In this document: positions 12,771 through 25,200 of the stretch, piece by piece | Layout of the letters: every line of letters starts with the position of its first letter | Numbering within the stretch: the first letter of the stretch is position 1 | From: Lepisosteus oculatus | Taxonomy: Eukaryota; Chordata; Actinopteri; Semionotiformes; Lepisosteidae | Length of the DNA: 64,000 nt | Reading direction: 5' to 3' | Assembly (NCBI RefSeq): GCF_040954835.1 | Contig: NC_090706.1 | Coordinates: forward strand, 23,879,148-23,943,147 | Notes under the pieces: generated by a model | The model's input: only the letters and a program-made list of their open reading frames with translations | What the model was told of the DNA's origin: nothing | Databases searched by the model: none | Position numbers and translations under genes: made by a program

Positions 12771-14760
12771 ATGTCAGCTTGGAGCTACCAACCCAGCAGC
12801 CCACACAGAGGGGAGAATGAGGAGGTGTAGGCAGATTCTTCCAACAAGCTCAGCCCAATAGTATTTTAACACATCAGCTCAGCACAGGAGGTTCAGTGGT
12901 GATTAGAGAAGGGTTGTGCCCCTTGGTAATTGTACCGCATGCCTGGTCACAGGGGTCTCAGGTGCTGGTACAGGCCTGGACAAACATTCCTGCCCTCAGG
13001 CTGTCGCTGCAGGCTGGTGACACCACCCAGGCTCGAACCTGTGATCAGGAGACCTGCGTGAGTGCATCTTCTAAAACACCACTAACAGACCTTATTAAAC
13101 ATCCGTCGAGCAAGCAAAGACATGAAGGAACAGTGGACCTTTCAGCTGTAATGAAAGCTGGTCGATTCCGGCAGCCTCTGCTTCAATATTGTCATCATCT
13201 TGTTCGGCTTCTTGTCTTTTTTTTATCAGCATTTGTTTTCAAAATGGAACAAATACAATTCCAGAAGACGTGTGTGGTAATTAAAAAGGTTTTTAAAGTA
13301 AGACAAGGCGCATCTGCCAGCCTTGTCGAAGGTTCCATATTAGCAGAAATGTGATTTACAGTAGCTAATATTTTTACAATTGAACGGCCCACTTACAGTG
13401 TACTTAACCCCACTTGAAAAAATCTACACTAACCTGAAGACTAATGGTAATTTGAGTGTTCTCACTGAGAAATACCTGTCAGGGGCACAGCAGCATAGTC
13501 ACTTCCGAGACGTTCTCTTTGAATGGCACAATGGGTCTGACAGGGTCGAGAGTAGCCTTCGCCTAAAACTCTGCTTTTCCACTCTGATGAGATCATTTGA
13601 AAAAATCTACATAATAATACAAAATACATACATGCACTGCACTATTACTGTTGAAGCAAGTTATTTGGACATTGTACGAGAGGCCTGTCATAATTAAACA
13701 TAATAACACTCGTAGAACTTGTAATGGGGGCTGATATTACCTTGAGAGCTATCACGGTGCTGTTGATGTACTTTACAATAGCTGTAATGGCACCATAATG
13801 CAAATCTTACATTACAATTTAAAATTAAAGGGTGAATTTAAGATTTTCTAAATTTTTATAAATGCGGGGTAGAGTAAAAAACATTCCTGTATGTTTAATA
13901 TACTGTATTAATTTGCCCTATTAAATTACTGGAGCTGAAAGATTTTCAGCTACAGGTTTAGTGGACCTATAGTTAGTTCACTTGAAGTGGATAAAAGCTC
14001 TTCCTTCCTACATTGCAATTACATGAAGAAAATTAGATGTTAATGTCACTTAAAACGAATTATAATATGCTTGCATGCATATTTTAAAAGCAACTCATCG
14101 GGTAGGCTGTGCTTTCCCAGCTGAAAATTGAGTCTGCAGCAGTTCTATCCTGGGTGAAACATTTAGTATTCAGGGAGTAAGGGCTTTGATCTTAACATTA
14201 ACCCTGATACACTAATCAAGCTTTTAGTGGATTTATACATAACTGAAAGAGGTGAGAGGCAAATCTTCGATGAAAAATCAGTGGGGACTCTGATAAAAGG
14301 CACATTGATAAAACAATCTGTAATTCACTGCATCAGGATATGATGTTTGTGTCTGATGAAGAGAAAACTTAAGATCCCTGTATTCTGACAGTTGGACAAC
14401 TGTTTCTTGTTGTACGCTCAAAAACATGCTTTCTATGAATTCTTAACAGTGGTAAAAGCACACATTTGTGTTTGACAGAAGGAGGATCTTACAGGGAGTC
14501 ATACAGTAGCAGTTTATCTGCCCTTTCTACCACATTTCTGCTAATTCCATCATATCAATGAAACAAAAAGAATCTTAAGCTCTGCCATTCCCATGGCAAC
14601 CATGCTGCTGCCCTGTTATCCAGTGTTCAGGGACAAACGCTGAGTGCATTTTTTGAAGAGTCTTGACTTGCAAAACCTTAGCAATTAAAATTTTAAAAAC
14701 TTTTACAATCTGTGTTGTAAACATTAACATCACACAGTGGTCATCTCAAAGTCTGCAAAA
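12771..14760. other. Intergenic DNA between convergent CDKN2AIPNL and UBE2B
   Basis: A stretch at about 12.78-13.07 kb contains 'aggctcgaacctgtgatc', a B-box-like motif on the minus strand, and may belong to another tRNA-derived repeat; no second copy in the window confirms this. The longer open frames (12896-13354, 13380-13697) have no domain I recognise. The rest shows nothing clear. Confidence 0.35.
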
Positions 14761-14765
14761 TGTTT

Positions 14766-15809
14766 TTTATTATGTTTATACAGCATATTAGAAGTTTACA
14801 TTGTGTCTTAATAAATTCACAAAATACTAATTTATAACATCTCCCTTTTCATTATATTAAGTGGAAACAAAATTATGTTTCCACTAAGTAATCAATATTC
14901 TCTAAATAAAATCTGATTTAATGAAAAAATGTTTTTGCCATCCACAATTGTTTTCTTGGACATAAGACAGGGTGAACAAATGCTCTTTATTTTTAGTTAC
15001 CTTTAATTGGATGCCGCATTAAAAAAGAAACAAACACACAGAGAAAACCATATCTAGACTTCAGCAGGTGTATGGAAATGGCAGATCGTGGTGAGAAAGG
15101 CAAGGAAAGAAGACCTTCATAGAAACCATTTTTAAAACTAAAAAGTAATTTTGTTTTTCATTTTTTTCACATGCTTAGTGGATTCAACCTATTACAGCTG
15201 AACATTTCTGCACAAGAAGTGCTTTTCCTTCACAAGGATTTGGGTCAAACTGCTTTTGAAAAGCAAATTAAAATAGATTTCACTTCCAAGTCAAGATACA
15301 CTGTTAAATTTGCGGGGACTGTAGTTCTTTTTAATTAGAGAAATTTGATTAGAAAATTACAGTTTGGACAGATCTAAAGTTGCCAGAGCAACATTCCACT
15401 GCATCTTTCTGATAAAGGACAGGACTGTGACACTGATTAAATCCTCATTTTTTTAGGGAGCAGCCATTGTTTGGACAAAACCAAAAAAATTAAAATGTGA
15501 TCTGCCATTGCACCAGTAAAACCAACAACAAAAAACTCTTCACAGCCTGTGTTCTTCAAACCAAGATAAACATTAAAAAAAAGTTTGGTAGAAACTGAAA
15601 AGTAACAGCATCAAACCAACAAAAAAGGAAATAAAGATATATTACAAGTTTTGTTAGCAATAACTTATTTCACATCATGCAATAAAAAATTAAAAACAAT
15701 AACACAAACCTCAAAGGTAGATTTCAAACATATTGGCAAGCAAGTAAAAGTCCCTATTTCTTTCCAAATGTGTGGCACTTAAAAGTTCTTCTGTTGTTGA
15801 CTGTTTATT
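14766..15809 (-). promoter_or_regulatory. UBE2B 3' untranslated region with candidate poly(A) signals
   Basis: AATAAA hexamers on the minus strand lie at 15804-15809 (57 bases past the stop), 14986-14991 and 14766-14771. UBE2B messages in other vertebrates have long 3' untranslated regions, so a distal site is plausible. Which site is used cannot be told from sequence. Confidence 0.45.
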
Positions 15810-15865
15810 CCTGATGAGGTAAATGAGAGATTGATAACAGTGGTGAGGAGCACTCTACTCTGTTG

Positions 15866-18800
15866 TTAGGAGTCATTCCAGCTTTGTTCTACAATAGCAG
15901 AGACCCTCTTCTCATACTCCCTCTTGTTCTCTTGGTACAACTGGGCTGCCTGGCTGTTGGCGGGACTGTTTGGGTTTGGTTCATCCAAGAGGGACTGGAT
16001 AAGAAAAAAAATAGAATATTTTTAAATTACTTAGGAAAACAACTTTGGAATTTTCTGGGAATTCCTCTCCTATGTCGGTGGAAGTCTCATTTAATGTACC
16101 CAGTGAATGCGCACAGGACAACTACTAGCAGCTCCTGTTACTAGCCTGATTGTACCTAGCAGAAATACTCCAGTAAAGTTGCCAGCCTCTTTAAAATGCC
16201 ATACCTTATTTTTTTTCAGAAAATCAGTCTTTTAAAGGCACTGTTAAAATGGCACATGTACTACATATCAACAGCAGGCATAAAACCCATGGTTTTTATA
16301 AGCCTAGCAGCAATTTACTAGACTTTATGTTATACAGTTATGATAGCTACCCAATCAGAATTCATAGATCCTGTGGTGCGCTCTTGCAGACTCAGTATTA
16401 ATACTGTATACATCGGCACAAGACCCCCAGAAGAGTAGCGCAATGAAGGTACAAGCTAAAATCAAGAGGGTTATATAATCTGCAGAAAGTAGGGAATTAA
16501 AACTAACCTGAATAGAGGTTAAAATAGATGACACATCATATGTGGGACTCCAGCGATTCTGAAGGATATCTAAACATATGCTTCCATCAGCATAAACTGG
16601 AAGAATAAAAATGTATTTCAGAATTACACAACCTAAATTTATATCCATTTAAATAGGTGTAAACACTATTTTAAGGCAATGCATCAGGGTGGAGCAGACA
16701 TACACTGTACATAATATCTGGGGAAATTATTCAGTATAGGGACACAAATTTGTCTCAAATAGCTAGAAAAAAACCTAGATTTGTAGTGCAGTTGATAATG
16801 CTAGATAACGTAGAAGACTTAATAGAGTCTACTACAGAGCACAACAGTGAATACACAAGAAGTAAGGACTGCCCAAGTAAAAGATGGCAGATGTCCTAAC
16901 TCCAACAGTTTAAGATTAAAATGATGTGTGGTTCTGCGAACATGCAGAATCAGCATAGATGCTTTACTTGTGACATTTGTCAGAAGGACCAATGTTTAAG
17001 ATGCATGTCCTTCTAACTCTCCAACCCATGCTAAGAAAATCCTTGAGTGGCTGTTCATCAATAACTACATAAAGTTTATACAATTTCTGAGTTCAGTTTG
17101 GTCAGGACAAGGTTGATTCGTCCTGGCTAAACCAATATCTGCAGACAAAACAAGTAGAAGTACTGATCGACTGCAGCTTGTGAAAATGACGAGAATGTAA
17201 GTGGGCATAGTCTTACAGTTTTACATAAGCAGCAGTCTCAGCATGAAATCCACCTACTAACAGTGTGAAGACATCAGAACTATTTTAGCTAGCCATCCTT
17301 ACGCAACAAAATTAATAAGTTGAAATTCATCAACACCAACAAAACCTACACATGGGAAAGTCCTACCATTTGGATGGAACATTTTTGAGATGAATCGGAC
17401 AGTTGGGGGTTTATTTGGGTACTCTTCTGAAAATTCGATCACAAGCTTAAAAGTTCCTGTGGAGTGGAGAAAAGCAATTAAGGATACTAAAAATAAAACA
17501 CTTTCCTCATGACAAGAATTAATTTTGATTTGGGACTAAAAAATATCAACCTCATTGTTAATAATTTATTAAAGGACTAATGATGGATTAAAAATAAATG
17601 ATGATTCAGCAAGCGATATTTTTTAGGGTATTATGAAGACTATAGCATTTAAAATTTTCATCACATTACCATTAAATCTCTACTTAATTAACATAGTTAA
17701 CCATAATGACACTCTTCTGCTCATTCACATAACTAGGCCTCATTTTTCATCATCTAGGAGGAGAGAAGGAAAAATGGGGCAAAGCTCACTAATCTGGCAT
17801 CTGCCTATTCCATTCAATTGGCACCTATCAGCTGTAAATACTGATTAAGTATTTACTTAATATTCAGGTGGGTAGCTGCGTCATCATGCGTAGTCTGGAA
17901 AGGTGTCACACCTGAAGAAGGCTTCACAGCCAAAACATTGTTTTTTCTCTCTTCTCTTTTGAGCATGGAATAAACCTATTACTTGTTCCTTTACTTAATA
18001 TTCTATTTGTTTTGTGATGATTTGCTGCTATTTATGCTTTGATTATATGCTTATCTATATCCTTACAACAACGGTCTCTTAGAGAACTTATATGAAAGAA
18101 AAAGTCTGAGAATGTTTTATAGGACAATGATAGTGAGTAGTACGATATTTAAAGTGCTTCTTTTATAACAATCATGACGAAATCAAGTTCAAGTTTATTG
18201 TCATTATACTCATACACAGGTATATGGTATAACAAAATGCTATTTAGCTAGCTCTCAGACAGAAAGTAGTACAAAAAAACAACAATACAATTGTATAAGA
18301 AAAGAGAGAGACAACAGGCAATGTGCAAATCAACATCAGTTGTGCAAAATCATACATCAACAATTAAATAAAGGATAGAAAATTATGGGGAGTGAACTTC
18401 TTGACATGTGAGGTAGAGGTAGATATCAATGTGTGTTTGAGTTTTGATAAAGAGAGAAGGCACTGTAAGGGTTCAGATCGTGGGTGAGAGAGGCTTTAGA
18501 AATAGTTTGATACTGCAAGGGTAAAAACTGTCTCCAAGTCTGGTAGTCCGGGCCTGAATGCTCCAGTACCATTTACCAGATGGTAGAGGGTCATACAATC
18601 TGTATCTGGGGTGCGTGGGGTCTTTGATGATGCTTAGAGCTTTCCTCAAGCACAATCTATCATATATGTCCTGGATAGATGGATGGGAGAGCAACCCCAG
18701 TGATGGACTGGGCAGTTTTTACCACCCGCTGTAGGGCTTTGCAGTCGGCAATACTGCAGTTGCCATACCACACTGTGATGCAACCTGTCAGTGTGCTTTC

Positions 18801-21800
18801 TGTAGTGCATCTGTAAAAGTTAGTGAGGATCTGGGGACACATCTTAGCCTTCTTCAACTGTCTTAGGAAGTATAGGCACTGTTGCGCTTTCTTAATCAGA
18901 CAAGTGGCCTTGAGAGACCATGTGAGGTCCTTGGTGATATGGACGCCAAGGAATTTTGTTACTGACCCTTTCCACTTCAGTCCCGTTGGTGTGGATAGAG
19001 GCATGACTGTTTTGCAGTTTTCTGAAATCAACGATCAGCTCCTTGGTTTTGCTGACGTTGAGGGTGAGGTTGTTGTCCTCCCACCATGTTGTAAGGAGAT
19101 TGACCTCCTCCCTATAGGCCCTCTCATCATTGTCTGTGATCAGACCTACAACTGTGGTGTCATCGGCAAACTTGATGATGGAGTTGGTGTTATGTTTGGC
19201 CTTCAAGTCGTGGGTGTAGAGGGAGTAGAGCGATGGACTAAGCACACACCCCAGGGGGATTCAGGGGAAATCAGACTAGTTCAGAATTATCATGATGTGT
19301 TAGAAAATACAACACCAATATTTTAGGATGTTGCAATACTTCTACATATATTTGGTCAACTTACCATCTTCAAATGGTGTGCCTTCTGGGCTGAAAAAGA
19401 ATAACAAAAATATGAATTACATGACAACAGTTTTTGCATTTACTATATAACATCCATACATTTTCTAAGCGCTTTATCCAGTACAGGGTTGCAGTGGACC
19501 TGGAGCTTATCCAAGCATTAGCAATGGAGACAAGGCAGGGTACACCATGGATGGGATGCCAGTCCATTACAAGGCACACATAGTCAGACATATATACTCA
19601 CAACAGGGCCTATTTTCCCAGAAGCGAATTAACCTACCAGTATGTCTCTGGACAGTGGGAGGAAACCGGAGCACCTGGAGGAATCCCATGTGAACATGGG
19701 GAGAACATACAAACTCCACACAGACATCACCCCATGTCAACAATTGAACTCAGGGCTCCAGTGCTCCAAGGCAGCAGTGCTAACCGCTGCACCACCTTGA
19801 TGCCCCACTGTTTAACAATGAACATTAAATACAACAATTGGGTCCAAAATTTAGTTTAATAATAAAGCAGATCATGTGGCGCTGTAACTTATTTAATAAA
19901 CTTCCAACAGTTTAATTTGCAGGTAAATGCTTCTTCTATGATTTTTTTCTTTCTATGGGACCTCTACATAAACAAGCAAGCATTCTGCTTTGTTTCAGTC
20001 ACAAGACACAAGACTGACTGCAAATACTCCCAACTCATAAGATTAGTTTTGAACCAAGCTGCAATATAATGTAACAGACCAAATACTTAAATCACACCTG
20101 CTTCCATCTGGCTTTCTACTAAAGTATGGGAAGCCCAGTAGAATATTACGGTTATTAAATCTCACCCAAATATCACTGCATTCCACAGCATGATGTTATT
20201 TTCTGATGGGGCACCACTGACTCCAGCAGGAGGATCTTCTTGAAGCCTTTTAAGACATAAATAATAGAGTTTTATACTGTAGGTGAAAATGTACTTTTAG
20301 GATTTAGTAATATTATAGAAAACAAGCTCCAAATCTGACCAGCCTAGAAAAAGCCTTGAAGGTTTTTTTTAAAAGGACTTGTTATAAGGCACATGTTTAC
20401 CTTAATGCAGGTATAGAACAGGAAACAGGTCTCAGTAATGGATGGCTCTCTTTAATCTTAACCTTCTTGCAGAGCCTGGATTATTCAGTCTAGAGTTACC
20501 TTAAGACAAAACTGTACTGTATAAGCTCTATTTTGCCAGTAAAAAAGAATTAAAATGCTTGCTGGTTCTGGTCCTGTTTAAGATAAAGGTGGCAGATTCT
20601 ATTCCCTAGCAGTTTAATCTTATTAGAAGTGTTAAGTATATTACCAAAGCTCAAAACAACACATCCACCAGAGACCGATGCACCAGAAAGTAATGACAAT
20701 GTTAAAAACATTTGGTGATAATCCGAATAACCTGTGGCTTTAGGCTCCTGTTCTGCAGATGTCTGCCTGTCATCCCAGTGCATGACTATGATCACTTTCC
20801 AATATCTGATACCCCAGCTTCAAGGGACACGAATGATTACATCTTAACAGCAGCCGCCTTGAGTCTGTTCTTGTAAGGTTTCCAAACCACCTGCACCTCA
20901 AACAGGTGTCTAGCGCTGCTCTTAGCAAACAAAAAGAGCTCAGTCTCAAGTACAGGCTTCCACACGTGAGCCCTTCATCTGTCTGCTGTGATGACAGAAG
21001 GTTGATGCAGGTCATGCCTCACTGCTCCTGACTGCACTGTCAGACAGTGCCACTGCTGCCCCAGCCCCAGGGATTATCCTACTTCAAGATGGGCTCAATT
21101 CCCATCACAGAAGAAATTAAATAAAAAACAAACAACAACCACCCACAACAGGGAAACTGGATTTAAAAAAACTAGCATCAGATTCATCAAATTGTTTTCT
21201 GAAGGAAAAGATGATGCATTAGTCTGCAAAGGTACATTCAGCTGCATAACACTGTCAAAGATGAAGTGTTTCTTGTAAAACATAAATGTTGTACCTTCAG
21301 GCTTTGCGATACACTATTATATCAGGCATATATAAATGTTAACCAGCAAATATTCTTCTCCAAGATGTAAAGCCTGCTTTTAACTGAGTGGATTGAGAGA
21401 TTCCAATGAAAAAATGTCATCAGCACATACAGTTGTTTTAAGGGGAGATGTGTTTCCCAAATGGCATTTTAGGGTCCAGGAAGAACAGCAATGCTCTTCT
21501 GTTACACTATGAAAAGGTTACATTTGTGTAAAAATGCTGCAAAAACATAGAGCCCTGTTTTTATTTATTGCTTATATCTAGTCCAATAATTGCATTGAAA
21601 TTAAATTAATATATTTTTTTCACCCCACAATAAGGAAAATTGGATTTTGAAAACCAGCAGCAAGTTGTTTTCCAAAAGAAAAGCAGTTATCCAATTCTAT
21701 AAAAGGTACCTTCAGTTAATGGATATATATATTGAAAAGGAAGGACCCAAAATTCAACACCAAGTGTGATACCACAAACTCACCTGACAAGTTACAACAT

Positions 21801-23002
21801 CCCTTAGTTCTCAGCTAGTGGTACCCAGAAAGAAAGAGGGACTAGAAAAGTTTCCATTTTTTCCCCCCAAGTACTATGTACCATGAATTCAATTCAAGCT
21901 TTATTATGCTCTGGGTGAAATTTGCTTTACAAATGCAACAATACACCAAGGAAGACAAATATTACCAACAGAGAAGACGGTACAATGATGTTACAGGAGA
22001 TAGGAGGGTTTTCTGCCCCGAAATTCAGCTTTTGATATTTTTACAATGATAACCTGTAGCATTATTAATAATATTGTAATTACAGTATAAAATCTAGTTA
22101 GACTGTATCGGCTACGTTTGGGCGTCGTTATCCAGAACCATAATAAAATAAGAGGCTCAGAGACGGCCTCCCTACAGCTTACGGAAAACTTCAATTTCTC
22201 CTGAAGAACAATACCCAGACTCCTGGAATCACAACACATCCTAGGGGATGGCCACACCAAACATTTCACCAAAAGACCGTTACATAACATTAAAGGGACA
22301 CATCCTCTCTACTGCGAGTACCGACTTCTTAACCAAACCCAGCCCGTCTGCCCCTGTCCACCAAGGAATTATAGGGCACCGGCCAGTTTCTGGGTTTCAG
22401 GAAGAAAAAGATCCCAACTAAAAAACATGTGACCTGTACTTAACCTGAAAAGGTGAATCTACTGTCTATTGGTGTCGTTTAAAATCTAGTAATAGTGAAA
22501 ATGAATTTCCAACAGCGTCCTGCTGTCATTGTGCGAGCTATTCTCCTTTATATAGTCATTTGACACAATCGAGGGGTGATATCACATTAGCTCAGCATTA
22601 CCAGTGAATTTGGAAATATACAATCGCCGCTGAATTTTTGTATTGTGTTTACTGGGGGAAAAAAGCGTGAAAAGAAAAAAGGATATGCATTCTCTCGTGT
22701 GAGAAATTCAGGCACGGTTCTCGAAAAGGAACCTTTTTGCAAAGAAAGCCGAAAGAGTGGTTTGAAAGACAACTCGCTTTAATTAGTCCCCCACACCAAA
22801 AATATGTTCACCTTCAAGAAAAGCACCGATGCACCGCAGATATCGACCAGGCAGTCGAAACTTGAATACCTAAAAGCACAGGCCTAGCACTGCCGTACTG
22901 AATATTACTGTTGGGCAATGGAAAAAAAAAAAACAATGCTCAGAAAAATGGAGCTCACCTTTTAAAATCTCTCATAAGTCGCCTCCGGGCCGGGGTAGAC
23001 AT
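15866..23002 (-). CDS. UBE2B: Ubiquitin-conjugating enzyme E2 B (RAD6B), 6 exons, complete
   Basis: Exons on the minus strand are 23002-22959, 20246-20166, 19390-19365, 17456-17367, 16596-16508 and 15994-15866. Their lengths (44, 81, 26, 90, 89, 129) sum to 459 nt, giving 152 aa plus stop, the family's exact length. The N-terminus [15 protein letters not shown] identifies RAD6. The E2 HPN motif is at residues 78-80, and the catalytic cysteine is C88 in [14 protein letters not shown]. The C-terminus ends EQSWNDS, as recalled for UBE2B rather than UBE2A. The enzyme takes ubiquitin from E1 and, with RAD18 or RNF20/40, modifies PCNA and histone H2B in the nucleus (known for the family). Exon 3 is only 26 nt. 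A LINE fragment and a Penelope-like piece sit in intron 3, and a SINE sits in intron 2. The gene is transcribed away from CDKL3. Confidence 0.97.
17867..17993 (+). mobile_element. Penelope-like element fragment with hammerhead-like core
   Basis: It runs from 'gggtagctgcgtcatcatgc' to 'ggaataaacctattacttg'. Inside, 17912-17935 reads CTGAAGA, a 4-bp stem GGCT/AGCC around a TCAC loop, then AAAAC. This is the layout of a hammerhead ribozyme core (CUGANGA, stem II, GAAA), with one G-to-A change in the last box. A hairpin GGTG-TCA-CACC lies directly upstream, in the stem I position. Penelope-like retroelements are known to carry hammerhead motifs; the family assignment here is inferred. An inverted second copy is at 47.8 kb. 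Confidence 0.55.
18184..19260 (-). mobile_element. LINE fragment, L2/CR1-like, reverse transcriptase 3' half
   Basis: Minus-strand frames hold a reverse transcriptase piece with the catalytic FADD motif ([12 protein letters not shown]), then [37 protein letters not shown] and a C-terminal [17 protein letters not shown]. These are typical of fish LINEs of the Jockey superfamily. The frame changes at least twice, so it is dead. It is 5'-truncated, and its 3' end is the inverted 'tcaagttcaagtttattgtc'. It sits in UBE2B intron 3, in the same orientation as the gene. Confidence 0.8.
19451..19806 (-). repeat. tRNA-derived SINE, full-length-like, in UBE2B intron 2
   Basis: It has the inverted tail 'catccatacattttctaagc', the central 'ccagaagcgaattaacctac' block, and an inverted head with 'caattgaactcagggc' (B box) and 'gctaaccgctgcaccacc' (A box). 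Confidence 0.8.
20247..22958. other. UBE2B intron 1
   Basis: No exon or clear mobile element is seen over most of it. At about 21.89-21.96 kb, 'tcaattcaagctttatt' resembles the inverted 3' end of the LINE at 18.18 kb and may be a short LINE tail (weak). Exon-like open frames here have no family support. Confidence 0.4.
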
Positions 23003-23130
23003 GGTTCAAAATGACAAATTCAGAAATTTTTAACCATAAAACCAAAGCCGAGCCGGTATATTTTTGAGCTAATTTCACCTCTTGTGCCTTTTTTTGCTCC
23101 TTCCAAACAACTAGGGTGACGTCATAGACC
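23003..23130. promoter_or_regulatory. UBE2B promoter, probably shared with CDKL3; palindromic CRE
   Basis: The sequence directly upstream of the UBE2B start holds a perfect palindromic cAMP response element TGACGTCA at 23117-23124, about 115 bases from the start codon, and no clear TATA box at the usual place. CDKL3 lies on the other side in divergent orientation, as in human, so a bidirectional promoter is likely. The first non-coding exon of CDKL3 was not identified. Confidence 0.55.
23018..23103. repeat. Duplicated promoter/5'UTR segment, copy 1 (next to UBE2B)
   Basis: The segment from 'attcagaaat' to 'tgctccttc' recurs in direct orientation at 23511-23593, including an uninterrupted identical core of about 45 bases around 'gccgagccggtatatttttg'. 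Differences are a few substitutions and a shorter T run in copy 2. Confidence 0.9.
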
Positions 23131-23510
23131 TCCCATAAAATAAAAGGTGACGAATCGACCGATTGGAATAGTCCAATTTTAATTTTATCTACAAAGTGAA
23201 AGGTGAACGGTTCATTTTAGATAAATGCGAATTAATTGTTATTAATCAGAAAAAGCCTTTAGAACTGTGTCCTCTTTATTCTGTTTACGTTAGTGGGGCT
23301 TATACATACATTTTTCAATTTTACGCACCACCCCTCTCCAGAATGAAGAGTTGGTGCGGCTTCCACAGAAATAAGACGCTGTAGCAGTTGGCTCAGTGGC
23401 ATTAGAAGTGATGTGTGTTTTGGAGGTAGGGCTTAGGTGAGCGCAGTCTGTCTTTTTTGTGACTTCATTTGATATCATGTATAAGATATATAAATGTTTA
23501 CATTTATATA

Positions 23511-23593
23511 ATTCAGAATTTTTCAACCATAAAGCCAAAGCCGAGCCGGTATATTTTTGAGCTAATTTCACCTCTTGTGCGTTTTGCTCCTTC
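23511..23593. repeat. Duplicated promoter/5'UTR segment, copy 2
   Basis: This direct copy of 23018-23103 is displaced by 493 bases. It lacks the coding start of UBE2B on one side and the CRE on the other, so only the segment between them was copied. It sits on the CDKL3 side of the divergent promoter. Confidence 0.9.
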
Positions 23594-24655
23594 ATACCAG
23601 GCCAAAAAACGAAATGCCTTTTTCCATAACAGCGGTGTTTGGTAGGTAATCATTATGGCCATTAATGGAAAGTAGATTATTTGGTTTAATTTCGCATATC
23701 CTACAGTATGCTTGGTATATTGAGCAAATTGTGCATGGCAAATATTTAGTAAACTGAAAAAAGTGCTTCACAATAAAGGTTAAGTCCAAATGGTGTTACA
23801 TGTTGAGATCATGGAGAATAAAATTGGAATAACTTCGATCAATTTGTGAAGTGCAGTTAAGGTTTCAGTTACTATTTGGAAGTGGGGTAATTAAAGGGTT
23901 CTATTAACGTGACCAGACTTCCATCAACATAAATTGTTTTCTTCTAATATACGTTCGCATACAGAATATGTGTGTATATATCATAGGCTCACATACTGTA
24001 CATGGAACAATGTGAAACTGATGAGTAAAATAACTTGAAACACCCAGTGTTGGTCCAGCATAGATCATGTTGTTTTCTTCCCATCAGAGTATGAGTACAG
24101 TTTCTAGGCAGGTGTTCTGAAAATAACTTTAAGAGAGTTAAACTGGAACCTGTAAATTGTGTCTTGAAAGTCTATACACAGGAATTGTTTGATTAATGGG
24201 TGTTGCAGAGGATGTGGCCTTCAAATACAAGGTCCTGAAGCTGGACCTTTTATTTGCAGATGTCATTGGCCAAAACAGACAGTTGCCTGGTAAACTGCTG
24301 CTTCTGCGGTGGAAGGCAGCAGTCAGGCCCCTGCAGCAGTTAAATTTGGGCTTTGCAAGAAAAGAGAGATCAATGTACGCAGTTGCACACAAACTCTAGG
24401 TGGCCTGAGGTTGTGCCCATGGCTTACACTACCAACATTTGGATGGCAGAGAAACTGCTTATATTGTTTGCAGCACATGGGCTACCAGAGGAAACTGTCA
24501 ATGGGCTGCAGAAGATTTTTATTCATACTTTGGATTTTAAGGTTTTCCATTTCACATTTTTTCCCAGCAGCCTGGGAAGTTAAAAGGTAATCCCTGTATA
24601 GATAAGACACATTATAATATCAGCAGTGGCATGATCATTATTAATTATTATTATT
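23594..24655. other. Region between UBE2B and the CDKL3 first coding exon
   Basis: No supported coding exon was found. Non-coding first exon(s) of CDKL3 should lie between about 23.1 and 26.4 kb, but sequence alone does not fix them. Open frames at 24138-24590 have no recognised domain. Confidence 0.35.
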
Positions 24656-25200
24656 TACCCACTGAAGCTAAGCAGGTACCTGGATGGGAGACCTCCTGGG
24701 AAAAACTAAGGTTGCTGCTCGAAGAGGTGTTAGTGGGGCCAGCTGGGGTCACTCACCCTGCAGTCCATGTGGGTCTTAATGCCCCAGTATAGTGATGGGA
24801 ACACTAGACTGTGAACAGGCACCGTCCTTCGGAAGAGACGTAAAACCAAGGTCTTGATTCTCTGTGGTCATTAAAAATCCCAGGACGTTTCTCGAAAAGA
24901 TTATGGAAGTAACCCCGGTGTCCTGGCCGAATTTCCCATTGGCCATTACCAATCATGGCCTCCTAATAATCTCCATTAATGAATTGGCTTCATTACTCTG
25001 CTCTCCTCCCCACTGATAGCTGATGTGTGGTGAGTGTTCTGGCATCATCCAGGTGGATGCTGCACATTGGTTGTGGTGGAGGGGAGTCCCCATCACCTGT
25101 AAAGCTCTTTGAGTGGAGTGTCCAGAAAAGCGCTATATTAGTGTAAACATTATTATTATTAATAATTGATTGATTGATTGATTAATTGATTAATTAATTA
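24656..25200 (+). repeat. 5S-rRNA-derived SINE (SINE3-like), fuller copy
   Basis: The head (24662-24703) contains 'gaagctaagcagg', then 'tggatgggagacc' and 'cctgggaa', which match the internal promoter boxes of 5S rRNA (box A, intermediate element, box C) with a short deletion between them. A SINE body follows, then the 3' end 'gtaaagctctttgagtgg' with 'aaaagcgctatattag', and a tail of ATT, TGAT and TTAAT repeats. 5S-derived SINEs are known as SINE3 in fish. It is a retroposon, not a working 5S gene, since both ends of the rRNA are missing. Confidence 0.8.

Noticed and set aside
12896-13354. 152-codon plus-strand open frame
   Set aside because: It has an alternative start and no recognised domain, and part overlaps a probable tRNA-derived repeat with a B-box-like motif.
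18823-19326. Plus-strand 167-codon open frame
   Set aside because: It is the antisense of the LINE reverse transcriptase, whose FADD and other motifs are on the minus strand.
24662-24703. 5S rRNA gene
   Set aside because: Only the internal promoter part is present, with a deletion, and it leads into a SINE body.
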